Source: an uncultured Nitrosomonadales bacterium (GTDB lineage Bacteria; Pseudomonadota; Gammaproteobacteria; Burkholderiales; Gallionellaceae). Taken from it: a stretch of 11,043 nt of DNA. The position numbers were made by a program, and so were the translations under genes. The notes under the pieces are model-generated. The model did not search any database, had not been told where the DNA came from, and saw nothing but the letters and a program-made list of their open reading frames with translations. This document shows positions 5,040 to 10,972 of the stretch, in pieces; position 1 is the stretch's first letter, and each line of letters opens with the position of its first letter. The stretch spans positions 1 to 11,043 of the forward strand of contig CAIZNF010000060.1 of NCBI GenBank assembly GCA_903934275.1. The letters are read 5' to 3'.

Positions 5040-6497
5040 ATGCACATTCACATCCTCGGTATCTGCGGCACTTTTATGGGCGGCATCGCGGCACTCGCCA
5101 AACAAGCCGGGCATCGTGTGACCGGTTGCGATGCCAACGTCTATCCGCCGATGAGCACGCAACTTGAAGCGCAGGGCATCGAGCTTATCGAAGGCTTTGG
5201 CATGGAGCAAATCAATCTCCTCCCGGATATGTTTGTCATCGGCAATGTCGTATCGCGCGGCAATCCGCTGATGGAGGAAATCCTCAACCGCAATCTGCCC
5301 TACATCTCAGGACCACAATGGCTGGCGCAGACCATCCTGCACGACAAATGGGTGCTGGGCGTGGCGGGTACGCACGGCAAGACCAGCACCAGCGCGATGC
5401 TGGCCTGGATACTGGAATACGCCGGACTGAACCCCGGCTTCCTGATCGGCGGCGTACCGGAAAACTTCGGTATCTCGGCGCGACTCCCCTCTCCCAACGA
5501 GGGCGGGGGCTTCTTCGTCATAGAAGCGGATGAATATGACACCGCATTTTTCGACAAACGTTCCAAATTTGTTCATTACCATCCTCGCACCGCAATACTC
5601 AACAATCTGGAATTCGATCACGCCGATATTTTTGCCGATCTCATGGCGATAGAGACGCAGTTTCATCATCTGGTGCGCACCGTGCCGGGCAGTGGCCTCA
5701 TCGTGTGCAACGGGCGCGAAAAATCATTGCAGCGTGCGCTCCAGCGCGGCTGCTGGACAACAGTGGAAATGTTTGGAACCCCCCCCCTCCCCAGCCCTGA
5801 TGGAACAACCAGTCATTCGACCAAGCTGCCCAAAGACTGCAGCCAAGTCGTTGGTTATCTCCCGGTGGGAGAGGAAGCTACTGCGCAGGGTTGGCAGATT
5901 GACAATGGTGGCCGCGTAACGCTGAACGGTGAACCGCAAGGCACGCTCGAATGGGATTTGCTCGGCGAGCACAATCGCATGAATGCGCTGGCCGCACTTG
6001 CCGCCGCGCGCCATGTCGGTGTACCGATTACGCAAGGCCTTGCCGCGTTAAAAGGATTCAAGAATGTGAAGCGGCGCATGGAAGTGCGCGGCGTGGTGAA
6101 CGACATTACCGTGTATGACGACTTTGCACACCATCCCACCGCCATCGACACCACCATCGGCGGTTTGCGCCACAAAATTGGCAAGGCACGCATTCTGGCA
6201 GTGCTGGAGCCACGCTCCAACACCATGAAGCTGGGCGCAATGAAAGAAGCCTTACCCGGTAGCCTGAAAGATGCCGACCTGGTGTTTTGCTATGCCGAAA
6301 ATCTCGGTTGGAATGCGCGCGACGCATTGGCTCCGTTAGGCAACAAAGCGGTTGCTGAGGACGATCTCGATACGCTAATCGGGAAGATTGTCGCCGCCGC
6401 ACAACCGGGCGACCATATACTGGTCATGAGCAACGGCGGCTTCGGCGGAATACACGAAAAATTACTCCAAAAATTAGCGCAGGGACGGATGGTATAA
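5040..6497 (+). CDS. mpl: UDP-N-acetylmuramate:L-Ala-gamma-D-Glu-meso-DAP ligase (murein recycling)
   Basis: Mpl joins the tripeptide recovered from old cell wall directly to UDP-MurNAc with ATP, feeding recycled peptide back into peptidoglycan synthesis in the cytoplasm. The 485-residue protein has the Mur ligase layout: an N-terminal Rossmann-like uridine-binding part (MHIHILGICGTFMGG), the ATP loop GTHGKT (110-115), FFVIEADEYDTAFFDKRSKF (158-177), the HNRMNA segment (311-316) and a C-terminal domain with DDFAHHPT (360-367), LEPRSNTMK (389-397) and MSNGGFGGIH (463-472). It is about 28 residues longer than E. coli Mpl. Nearly all of the excess is a repeat-encoded insertion at about 247-282 between domains, and a smaller C-rich hairpin may add a few residues at 149-157 (LPSPNEGGG). 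The ATG is preceded by AGGA with 5-nt spacing. A TTG seven codons upstream is less likely. This is the last gene before the accessory island. Confidence 0.97.
   Translation: MHIHILGICGTFMGGIAALAKQAGHRVTGCDANVYPPMSTQLEAQGIELIEGFGMEQINLLPDMFVIGNVVSRGNPLMEEILNRNLPYISGPQWLAQTILHDKWVLGVAGTHGKTSTSAMLAWILEYAGLNPGFLIGGVPENFGISARLPSPNEGGGFFVIEADEYDTAFFDKRSKFVHYHPRTAILNNLEFDHADIFADLMAIETQFHHLVRTVPGSGLIVCNGREKSLQRALQRGCWTTVEMFGTPPLPSPDGTTSHSTKLPKDCSQVVGYLPVGEEATAQGWQIDNGGRVTLNGEPQGTLEWDLLGEHNRMNALAALAAARHVGVPITQGLAALKGFKNVKRRMEVRGVVNDITVYDDFAHHPTAIDTTIGGLRHKIGKARILAVLEPRSNTMKLGAMKEALPGSLKDADLVFCYAENLGWNARDALAPLGNKAVAEDDLDTLIGKIVAAAQPGDHILVMSNGGFGGIHEKLLQKLAQGRMV
5778..5885 (+). repeat. In-frame dispersed repeat, mpl copy
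   Basis: The core at 5796-5859 is the counterpart of the metG repeat and encodes [18 protein letters not shown] in the same frame. It is preceded by a C9 tract (5779-5787) and followed by the hairpin CTCCC-GGT-GGGAG. A small internal stem, GCTGC/GCAGC, surrounds CCAAAGACT. The insertion sits in a surface linker of Mpl, where E. coli Mpl has a shorter unrelated sequence. Compared with the metG copy, 7 of 10 base differences are at third codon positions. Confidence 0.85.
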
Positions 6498-6532
6498 CCA
6501 ATTACGTTTTGAACGATGATTGCGCTGCGGGT

Positions 6533-6559
6533 AGGGGTGCAATCAAAAGTGTTGTCAAT
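6533..6559 (+). repeat. Direct repeat, copy A
   Basis: AGGGGTGCAATCAAAAGTGT with the following TGTCAAT matches copy B at 7429-7456 at 25 of 27 aligned bases plus a one-base gap. The two direct copies bracket the tandem repeats and the DUF4160/DUF2442 pair. Read on the minus strand they resemble the subterminal repeats of some insertion sequences, but no element boundary could be fixed. Confidence 0.55.
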
Positions 6560-6602
6560 CACATAAGTACAGATAACCAACCGTGGTATCCAATTGCTTT
6601 TA

Positions 6603-6668
6603 AAAAAACAATTTGACTCCGGTACCTTTGGTATTAAAAAACAATTTGACTCCGGTACCTTTGGTATT
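6603..6668 (+). repeat. 33-bp perfect tandem repeat, two copies
   Basis: The unit contains CAATTTGACTCCGGTACCTT and runs 6603-6635 and 6636-6668 without a mismatch. The period of 33 is a multiple of three. The frame starting at 6603 encodes KKQFDSGTFGI in each copy. Diverged single copies lie at 6780-6810 and 7751-7777. Confidence 0.9.
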
Positions 6669-6779
6669 CAAGAAGCAGGCCTCGCGGGTTATGTCCCCGC
6701 TGAGCCACATGCTGCGGGTATCCAGCCAAGTTGATACTCGGACGGCGCGGCATTGCTCTTCCCCTTGGCTCGGTTCACC

Positions 6780-6810
6780 AAAAACTATTTCGACTCCGAT
6801 ACCTTTGATC
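6780..6810 (+). repeat. Diverged copy of the 33-bp repeat
   Basis: CTATTTCGACTCCGATACCT and the following TTGATC match the tandem unit with a few substitutions. The copy lies 9 bp beyond the stop codon of the DUF2442 gene. One frame reads NYFDSDTFDP. Confidence 0.7.
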
Positions 6811-6819
6811 CTTCATTCT

Positions 6820-7077
6820 CTACAAAGCCAACCCCGCTATTTCAGCAGGGTGGCTTCCTAAATAGAGCGTGTCGTAACTGAGGTCTATCTCGCCCGGCCA
6901 TTCAACCGAGCCAGCGACAACGCGCGCACCCATGAATGTGTCGCGTTCGCGCAAGCGTTTGAATACACCTTTGTCCAAATAAGGTTTGGTATCGAAAACG
7001 CGCTGTTCGCCATTGGTAAATGTGAGCAGAATCTCGTGGTTTTCTAGTGGCATGACGGCTGAAATATAGGGATTCAT
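6820..7077 (-). CDS. DUF2442 domain protein
   Basis: The 85-residue protein is a complete DUF2442 domain: MNPYISAVMPLENHEILLTF, then NGEQRVFDTKPYLDKGVFKRL and EWPGEIDLSYDTLY. The molecular function of this family is not known to me. DUF2442 genes commonly lie beside DUF4160 genes in mobile or accessory regions, an arrangement often suspected to be toxin-antitoxin-like. That is an inference, not an established role. The start codon follows the DUF4160 stop by 8 bp, and the ribosome binding site AGGA overlaps that stop (TAGGA), so the two are almost certainly translated from one mRNA. The C-terminus (EIAGLAL) is followed within 10 bp by a copy of the 33-bp repeat. Confidence 0.9.
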   Translation of the reverse strand: MNPYISAVMPLENHEILLTFTNGEQRVFDTKPYLDKGVFKRLRERDTFMGARVVAGSVEWPGEIDLSYDTLYLGSHPAEIAGLAL

Positions 7078-7085
7078 GTCGTTTC

Positions 7086-7355
7086 CTAGCGTAGCGGATC
7101 AATGCGAAAAAGCTCTTCGCCTTTAACGGCCAAACCCCAATCAGTCAGCAGATCTTCCTTATGAATGAGCATCCATGCCTGAATCAATTTTTCTTTGTTG
7201 GGCGGCATGCTGCCCGAAATACGTTCACCCGTTTCGATCAAGTAAACGGCTTGTTGATCTTGGCACTCTGCATGAATGTGCGGCTCATGATGTTGCTTGT
7301 CATCGTAAAAATACATACGAATGATGACGCCAAAAAACATACTAATGGTTGGCAT
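7086..7355 (-). CDS. DUF4160 domain protein
   Basis: The 89-residue protein is a full-length DUF4160 domain, recognised by MPTISMFFGVIIRMYFYDDK, the histidine-rich QHHEPHIHAE segment (residues about 21-30) and the conserved C-terminal half with WMLIHKEDLLTDWGLAVKGE. The HHxPHIHAE motif is the family hallmark and could bind metal or act catalytically, but its role is undetermined. It is the first gene of a two-gene unit with DUF2442. The ATG has a clear AGAGG ribosome binding site at 6-nt spacing, and a plausible promoter lies about 30 nt upstream. Both genes are intact in otherwise decayed, repeat-rich DNA, which suggests they are under selection or arrived recently. Confidence 0.9.
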   Translation of the reverse strand: MPTISMFFGVIIRMYFYDDKQHHEPHIHAECQDQQAVYLIETGERISGSMPPNKEKLIQAWMLIHKEDLLTDWGLAVKGEELFRIDPLR

Positions 7356-7385
7356 GGCAAACCTCTGTTATTGAAGAGTTGCGCA

Positions 7386-7414
7386 ATTGTAACCAACATC
7401 AGCTCAAATCAATA
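7386..7414 (-). promoter_or_regulatory. Candidate promoter of the DUF4160-DUF2442 unit
   Basis: On the minus strand TATTGA (7409-7414) and TACAAT (7386-7391) are separated by 17 bp. TACAAT matches the -10 consensus at five of six bases. The -35 is weak. The -10 ends about 30 nt before the start codon. Confidence 0.45.
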
Positions 7415-7428
7415 GAATTCTGCTCCAG

Positions 7429-7456
7429 AGGGGTGCATTTAAAAGTGTTGGTCAAT
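7429..7456 (+). repeat. Direct repeat, copy B
   Basis: AGGGGTGCATTTAAAAGTGT and the following TGGTCAAT match copy A at 6533-6559 in the same orientation, with two substitutions and one extra G. Confidence 0.55.
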
Positions 7457-7566
7457 TGCTAATCTGCGTCGGGTTAGCGTAGTAATCGGGCTTCAGCCGC
7501 AAATCGCCCAAAAGTCGCTCAAATAATGTCATGTTTAATCAACTTGTTAGAGGGGGCGACTTAAGA

Positions 7567-7743
7567 GTGTCAAACAGCGTGCAACACTTTCCAGATTAGG
7601 GGTGGAAGCAGCGTCCAATAGTTTCCACCTCGGTATGCAACCATCCGGCGTTTTAGCCGGAGGTATCTGGAGTGTTTTATATGGACATCATTTACGAGAT
7701 TCGCAGGCGGCATTTAGTTCAAAAGCAAACAATCACGGCTATT
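7567..7743 (+). mobile_element. Left-end remnant of an IS21-family insertion sequence
   Basis: The segment starts with TGTCAAACAGCGTGCAACAC, a TG-type terminus, and contains two subterminal direct repeats 34 bp apart: CAGCGTGCAACACTTTCCA (7575-7593) and CAGCGTCCAATAGTTTCCA (7609-7627), which share 16 of 19 bases. Multiple subterminal repeats are typical of IS21-family ends. They are followed by the hairpin TCCGGC-GTTTTA-GCCGGA (7644-7661), a GGAG ribosome binding site and the start of an IstA-like reading frame. The match ends near 7743, so only about 180 bp of the element remains. Confidence 0.65.
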
Positions 7744-7788
7744 TTGATCGAACAATTCGACTCAGGTACATTTGATCTCACAAGATAA
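7681..7788 (+). pseudogene. Truncated IS21-type transposase (istA) fragment
   Basis: The frame starts MDIIYEIRRRHLVQKQTITA, which matches my recollection of the N-terminus of one IS21 IstA subgroup, where a helix-turn-helix (AIAxxLxLSRPTVRKHL) should follow. Here the match stops after residue 21 and the frame runs on into a copy of the 33-bp repeat (EQFDSGTFDL), ending at TAA. The result is 35 residues instead of several hundred. A ribosome binding site (GGAG, 8-nt spacing) is retained, so a short peptide could still be made, but a function is unlikely. Confidence 0.65.
7751..7777 (+). repeat. Diverged copy of the 33-bp repeat fused to the istA fragment
   Basis: AACAATTCGACTCAGGTACA and the following TTTGATC match the unit of the 6603-6668 tandem repeat, with substitutions. 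In the frame of the istA fragment it encodes EQFDSGTFDL, the same peptide pattern as the other copies. Confidence 0.65.
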
Positions 7789-7902
7789 ACCGCCCCCCTA
7801 AACGGCAACGGCTTGGATGCCTGTGCGACCATATGTTATGCTTCAAGGGCCTCATTTAATTGCTGCTGCCCCTCTAACGTCACACCAACATAACGCCAAA
7901 TC

Positions 7903-8571
7903 ATGACCGCCATCCTCCCGCATATTACGCTCGAATCAGGCGAACAACCCCACCACAGCATTATCTGGTTACATGGCTTGGGCGCGGATGGTCATGATTT
8001 TGTGTCCATGGTCGACGAATTGAATTTGCCTGTTGCGATGCGCTACATTTTTCCGCATGCCCCACAACGCCCGGTAACCATCAACGGTGGGTATGTGATG
8101 CGTGCTTGGTACGACATCGCCCACCCGAATATCGACGCGCAACAGGATGAAGAGGGAATTTATGATTCGCAAGCCGCTGTCGAGGCTCTGATTGATCAAG
8201 AGGTGTCGCGCGGCATCGCGCCGGGCAATATTTTTTTGGCCGGATTTTCGCAGGGCGGAGCCATCGCGCTGCACACCGCATTGCGCCGGGCCGATACGCT
8301 GGGCGGTGTGCTGGCGCTCTCCACGTATTTGCCACTGGCAGAAAACGCCGTTCAAGAGCCTTCGGCAAGTTCACGGGAAACACCAATTTTTATGGCGCAT
8401 GGACGCAGCGACCCGGTCGTCCCTTATGCTCTTGGAATTGCCTCAAGGGAAGCGTTACAAGAGTTTGGCTTTGCGGTGGAATGGCACGAATATTCTATGC
8501 AGCACTCCTTGTGTGAGGCGGAGGTGCGCGATATTGAGGCCTGGTTGTCCAGACAGGTTAACCCCAAATAA
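7903..8571 (+). CDS. EstB-like carboxylesterase / phospholipase (alpha/beta hydrolase)
   Basis: The 222-residue protein is a cytosolic serine hydrolase of the carboxylesterase/lysophospholipase group (Pfam Abhydrolase_2) that cleaves short-chain esters. The natural substrate is not known. The oxyanion region HGLGADG lies at 24-30 and the nucleophile elbow GFSQGG has Ser116. The likely acid is Asp170 (HGRSDPVVP) and the base His201 (YSMQHSLC). WLHGLGADGHDF, PHAPQRPVT and RAWYDI are family signatures. The length is normal for the family. There is no signal peptide. The ATG has no strong ribosome binding site. It is the first core gene after the repeat-rich island and appears monocistronic, with a short hairpin repeat 13 bp beyond the stop. 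Confidence 0.95.
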   Translation: MTAILPHITLESGEQPHHSIIWLHGLGADGHDFVSMVDELNLPVAMRYIFPHAPQRPVTINGGYVMRAWYDIAHPNIDAQQDEEGIYDSQAAVEALIDQEVSRGIAPGNIFLAGFSQGGAIALHTALRRADTLGGVLALSTYLPLAENAVQEPSASSRETPIFMAHGRSDPVVPYALGIASREALQEFGFAVEWHEYSMQHSLCEAEVRDIEAWLSRQVNPK

Positions 8572-8584
8572 TTCCTTGGCCCGT

Positions 8585-8606
8585 CATTCCAGCGCAGTCG
8601 GGAATG
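8585..8606. repeat. Short hairpin repeat (CATTCC...GGAATG)
   Basis: CATTCC (8585-8590) pairs with GGAATG (8601-8606) around a 10-nt loop. The context, CCGTCATTCCAGCGCAGTCG, resembles the widespread CCGTCATTCCCGCG...CGGGAAT intergenic repeat. It lies just beyond the carboxylesterase gene. No T-tract follows, so terminator activity is doubtful. Confidence 0.45.
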
Positions 8607-8614
8607 GCACAGTT

Positions 8615-8643
8615 TTGTGCGAATGAATTATTTGGGATAAAAT
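8615..8643 (+). promoter_or_regulatory. Candidate promoter of the methyltransferase gene
   Basis: TTGTGC (8615-8620) and TAAAAT (8638-8643) are separated by exactly 17 bp. Each matches the sigma-70 consensus well (four and five of six bases). Transcription would start about 80 nt before the ATG at 8732. Confidence 0.55.
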
Positions 8644-8731
8644 CCTCAAGGCGTTATGGGCTAATTCCCCATTAAAATACAGTCGGTGGCCAACTTAAAT
8701 TGTGCAACGATTCAGGAGAGGGGTATAAAAT

Positions 8732-9376
8732 ATGGAACAAGCACGCTTCAATATGATAGAGCAGCAACTTCGTCCATACGACGTGTTGGAAGGGCGAATT
8801 CTGGAGTTGTTCAAGCACGTTCGCCGCGAACATTTTGTGCCCGCAGACAAAAGAAAATTGTCATTTGCCGACATGGAGATACCGCTTGGGCACGGCGCAA
8901 AGATGTGGCCGCCAAAACTTGAAGCTCGTATCGTGCAGGAGCTGCATTTAACCGGCAACGACATTGTATTGGAGGTGGGCACCGGTAGTGGCTACTTAAC
9001 CGCGTTACTGTCTGCGCTGGCGGGGCAAGTAACCTCTGTCGAAATCGTACCTGAATTGAGTGCCATGGCCAAACAAAACTTGGCCTCCTATCACCGCAAC
9101 AACATTATTCTTGAAACAGGTGATGCATCGCATGGCTGGCGTGGCGGCACTTATGATGTCATTGTGCTGACCGGCTCTACACCGGCATTGCCGAAAGAAC
9201 TCCAGAGCAGCTTGAACGTCGGTGGCCGTTTATTCGCCATCGTGGGAGATGCTCCGTTAATGGAAGCGAAGCTGATTACCCGTGTCGCGCGCGACACATT
9301 TGAAACGGTCAACATAATGGAAACCTGTGTCGCGCCTTTACAGAATGCGGAAAAATCCAGGCAATTCGTGTTTTGA
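8732..9376 (+). CDS. Protein-L-isoaspartate O-methyltransferase family protein, variant subgroup
   Basis: Members of this family use S-adenosylmethionine to methylate isoaspartyl residues in damaged proteins. The 214-residue protein has the family's N-terminal region (RFNMIEQQLRPYDV, RREHFVP) and a clear SAM-binding motif EVGTGSGYLTALL (81-93), followed by SVEIVPEL (102-109) and GDASHGW (130-136). It differs from classical Pcm in the substrate-binding segment: where Pcm has a QTISQP-like sequence, this protein reads GHGAKMWPPKLEARIV (53-68). The later region reads VLTGSTPALP instead of the usual VTAA-type sequence. Isoaspartyl repair activity is therefore uncertain. I recall the same divergent type beside tolC in other betaproteobacteria. 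An AGGAGAGG site lies about 10 nt before the ATG. tolC follows 81 bp downstream but has its own promoter candidate. Confidence 0.88.
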   Translation: MEQARFNMIEQQLRPYDVLEGRILELFKHVRREHFVPADKRKLSFADMEIPLGHGAKMWPPKLEARIVQELHLTGNDIVLEVGTGSGYLTALLSALAGQVTSVEIVPELSAMAKQNLASYHRNNIILETGDASHGWRGGTYDVIVLTGSTPALPKELQSSLNVGGRLFAIVGDAPLMEAKLITRVARDTFETVNIMETCVAPLQNAEKSRQFVF

Positions 9377-9392
9377 AATTGCACATTAGGGA

Positions 9393-9419
9393 TTGCACAA
9401 ATCGGTAGTAAGTTATAAT
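9393..9419 (+). promoter_or_regulatory. Candidate tolC promoter
   Basis: A perfect TATAAT (9414-9419) lies about 38 nt before the tolC ATG. The best -35 match, TTGCAC (9393-9398), is 15 bp away, shorter than the optimal 17, so the promoter may need an activator or use another -35. An inverted repeat begins at the last bases of the -10. Confidence 0.5.
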
Positions 9420-9437
9420 ATTAGAAAAATCTAATAT
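9418..9437. promoter_or_regulatory. Perfect inverted repeat overlapping the tolC start site, possible operator
   Basis: ATATTAGA (9418-9425) and TCTAATAT (9430-9437) are exact reverse complements around AAAA. The 20-bp element overlaps the end of the -10 box and the expected transcription start, a typical place for a repressor site. The ATTAG-N6-CTAAT core has the size and symmetry of a dimeric winged-helix or TetR-like binding site. The regulator is unknown and is not encoded in this window. Confidence 0.5.
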
Positions 9438-9457
9438 AACAACTACGCAAAATTCTG

Positions 9458-10786
9458 ATGAAACTAAGGCCATTGCCGTTTTTATTAGCAACATTGATTG
9501 GTGCAAGCCATTGCGTACAGGCTACCGATCTGCTGGAAACCTTCCGCGCCGCACAGGCAAACGATCCGGTGTTTGCGGTCGCACGCGCCACACAGCAAGC
9601 TGGGCAGGAAAAACTGCCGCAAGGCCGTTCCCTGTTATTACCCAACATCAGCCTCAACGCGAACAGCACGTTTAACGACAACACCACCCAATATCGCGGT
9701 GCGTCCATCCTGCCCGGCGGGCATAACCGCTACAACAGCCACAGCTACGGCGTAAATTTTACACAGCCGTTGTACCGCCAGCAAAACTGGTTGGCCTATA
9801 GCGAAGCCGAGTTGCAGGTCGCACAAACCGAAGCGCAATTCAATGCTGCCGAACAGGATTTGATTTTGCGCGTCGCGCAAGCCTACTTTGATGTGTTGAT
9901 CGCGCAAGACAGCGTGCAGCTTGCCAATGCACAGAAGACTGCTATTTCCGAACAATTGGAGCAGGCCAAACGTAACTTCGAGGTGGGTAGCACCACCATT
10001 ACCGACACCCACGAAGCGCAAGCGCGTTACGACCTGACCAGCGCGCAGGAAATTGCCGCACAAAACAATTTAGAAATCAAGAAACGCGCGTTGCAGCAAC
10101 TTATTAACGTGATGCCGAAAGACATCAGGAACCTCGGCAAGGAATTCAAGCTGGAAGCCCCTCAACCCGCAGACATGGAAAAATGGGTGGACGATGCACA
10201 GTTGAATAACCCGCAACTTGCCATCGCCCAGGCGGGTGCCGAAATTGCCGAGAAAGAAGTGGAGCGCAATCGCGGCGGACACTATCCGACAGTGGATCTG
10301 GTGGCAAATTATTCCAATAACCAGTCCAACGGCGGCAGTTTCGGTGTGGGCAGCGATAACATCAACAAGAGTGTCGGAGTGCAATTAAATATGCCCCTGT
10401 TCCAGGGCGGTGCGGTCAGTTCAAAATGGCGCGAAGCCGAAGCCAATCTCGAACGCGCCAGGCAAGAGTTGGAAAACATCCGCCGCAGCGTCGCCCTGCA
10501 AACCCGCCAAGCTTATCTCGGCGTAGTCAGCGGCATCGCGCAGGTCAAGGCTTTGCAGCAGGCACTCACCTCCAGCGAGAGCGTTCTGGAGGCCAGCAAG
10601 CTGGGTCAGGAGGTCGGTGTGCGTACCAACCTTGATGTGCTGAATGCGCAGCAACAGCTCTATGCCACACGCCGCGATTTGTACCAGGCCGAATACAACT
10701 ACCTCATCAGCCAGCTGCGCCTGAAAGCGGCGGTGGGGTTGCTGGGTGAGGACGGTCTGGTCAAAGTCAATCAGGCACTTTATTAA
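9458..10786 (+). CDS. tolC: TolC-family outer membrane efflux channel
   Basis: TolC proteins form trimeric channels through the outer membrane and periplasm for type I secretion and multidrug efflux, working with an inner-membrane pump and an adaptor. The 442-residue precursor has a signal peptide with probable cleavage after VQA (residue 22). The mature protein shows the two-fold repeated layout of the OEP family: long coiled-coil helices (about 115-215 and 330-430) alternating with beta segments for the barrel (SLNANSTFNDN, GVNFTQPLY; DLVANYSNNQS, GVQLNMPLFQGG). Family marks include DLLETFRAAQANDPVF, QAYFDVLIAQDSV, EVGSTTITDTHEAQARYDL and GVRTNLDVLNAQQQLY. The length is normal. No clear ribosome binding site precedes the ATG. 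No adaptor or pump gene lies in the window, so the partner is unknown. A 5-bp stem (CTGGA/TCCAG) just after the stop has no T-tract. Confidence 0.95.
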   Translation: MKLRPLPFLLATLIGASHCVQATDLLETFRAAQANDPVFAVARATQQAGQEKLPQGRSLLLPNISLNANSTFNDNTTQYRGASILPGGHNRYNSHSYGVNFTQPLYRQQNWLAYSEAELQVAQTEAQFNAAEQDLILRVAQAYFDVLIAQDSVQLANAQKTAISEQLEQAKRNFEVGSTTITDTHEAQARYDLTSAQEIAAQNNLEIKKRALQQLINVMPKDIRNLGKEFKLEAPQPADMEKWVDDAQLNNPQLAIAQAGAEIAEKEVERNRGGHYPTVDLVANYSNNQSNGGSFGVGSDNINKSVGVQLNMPLFQGGAVSSKWREAEANLERARQELENIRRSVALQTRQAYLGVVSGIAQVKALQQALTSSESVLEASKLGQEVGVRTNLDVLNAQQQLYATRRDLYQAEYNYLISQLRLKAAVGLLGEDGLVKVNQALY

Positions 10787-10945
10787 ACTGGATATTTCCA
10801 GCAATTCGCCTATGCCTCATTCCGCGCTGGGCCGATATTCTATGGCTACTGCTAGCAAGCAAGGCCAACCGCATCCCAGAGATCTGTTGCTTTTCAAGCC
10901 CGCCACAGCATTGCAACCTTTCTACCTAAAAACGGCAGTTCGATC

Positions 10946-10972
10946 CGCAGATTACGCAGATTAACGCAGATT
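10946..10972 (+). repeat. Short tandem repeat of CGCAGATT
   Basis: CGCAGATT occurs three times, at 10946, 10955 and 10965, separated by A and AA. The pattern resembles the CGCAGAT-type dispersed sequence that I recall from many environmental bacterial genomes. The rest of 10787-11043 shows no supported gene. Confidence 0.5.

Larger units (their letters stand above)
6498..6819. other. Repeat-rich spacer after mpl
   Basis: No supported gene. It contains one copy of a 27-bp sequence repeated at 7429, a 33-bp perfect tandem repeat and a diverged relative of it, all listed separately. One frame stays open across the tandem repeat (from a TTG at 6594 through KKQFDSGTFGI twice to a TGA near 6733), but it has no ribosome binding site or recognisable product. 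No intrinsic terminator for mpl was found. Confidence 0.5.
7356..7902. other. Intergenic accessory DNA with insertion-sequence debris
   Basis: This stretch of about 550 bp has no intact gene. It holds the promoter of the DUF4160 unit, direct repeat copy B, the left end of an IS21-type element with a fragment of istA, and a diverged copy of the 33-bp repeat fused to that fragment. The final 110 bp before the carboxylesterase gene show no clear feature. A TTGGAT/TATGCT pair at 7813-7842 with 18-bp spacing is a weak promoter candidate. Confidence 0.5.

Noticed and set aside
6603..6668. CRISPR array
   Set aside because: The two 33-bp units are directly adjacent without spacers, and no cas gene is present.
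9638..10063. 141-residue open frame on the minus strand inside tolC
   Set aside because: It is a shadow of the conserved TolC reading frame with no independent support.
10788..10801. tolC terminator
   Set aside because: The stem is only 5 bp, with no T-tract and low GC.
10746..10964. Small plus-strand frame at the end of tolC
   Set aside because: It overlaps the tolC C-terminus in another frame, then crosses a hairpin and a short tandem repeat, and has no coding features.
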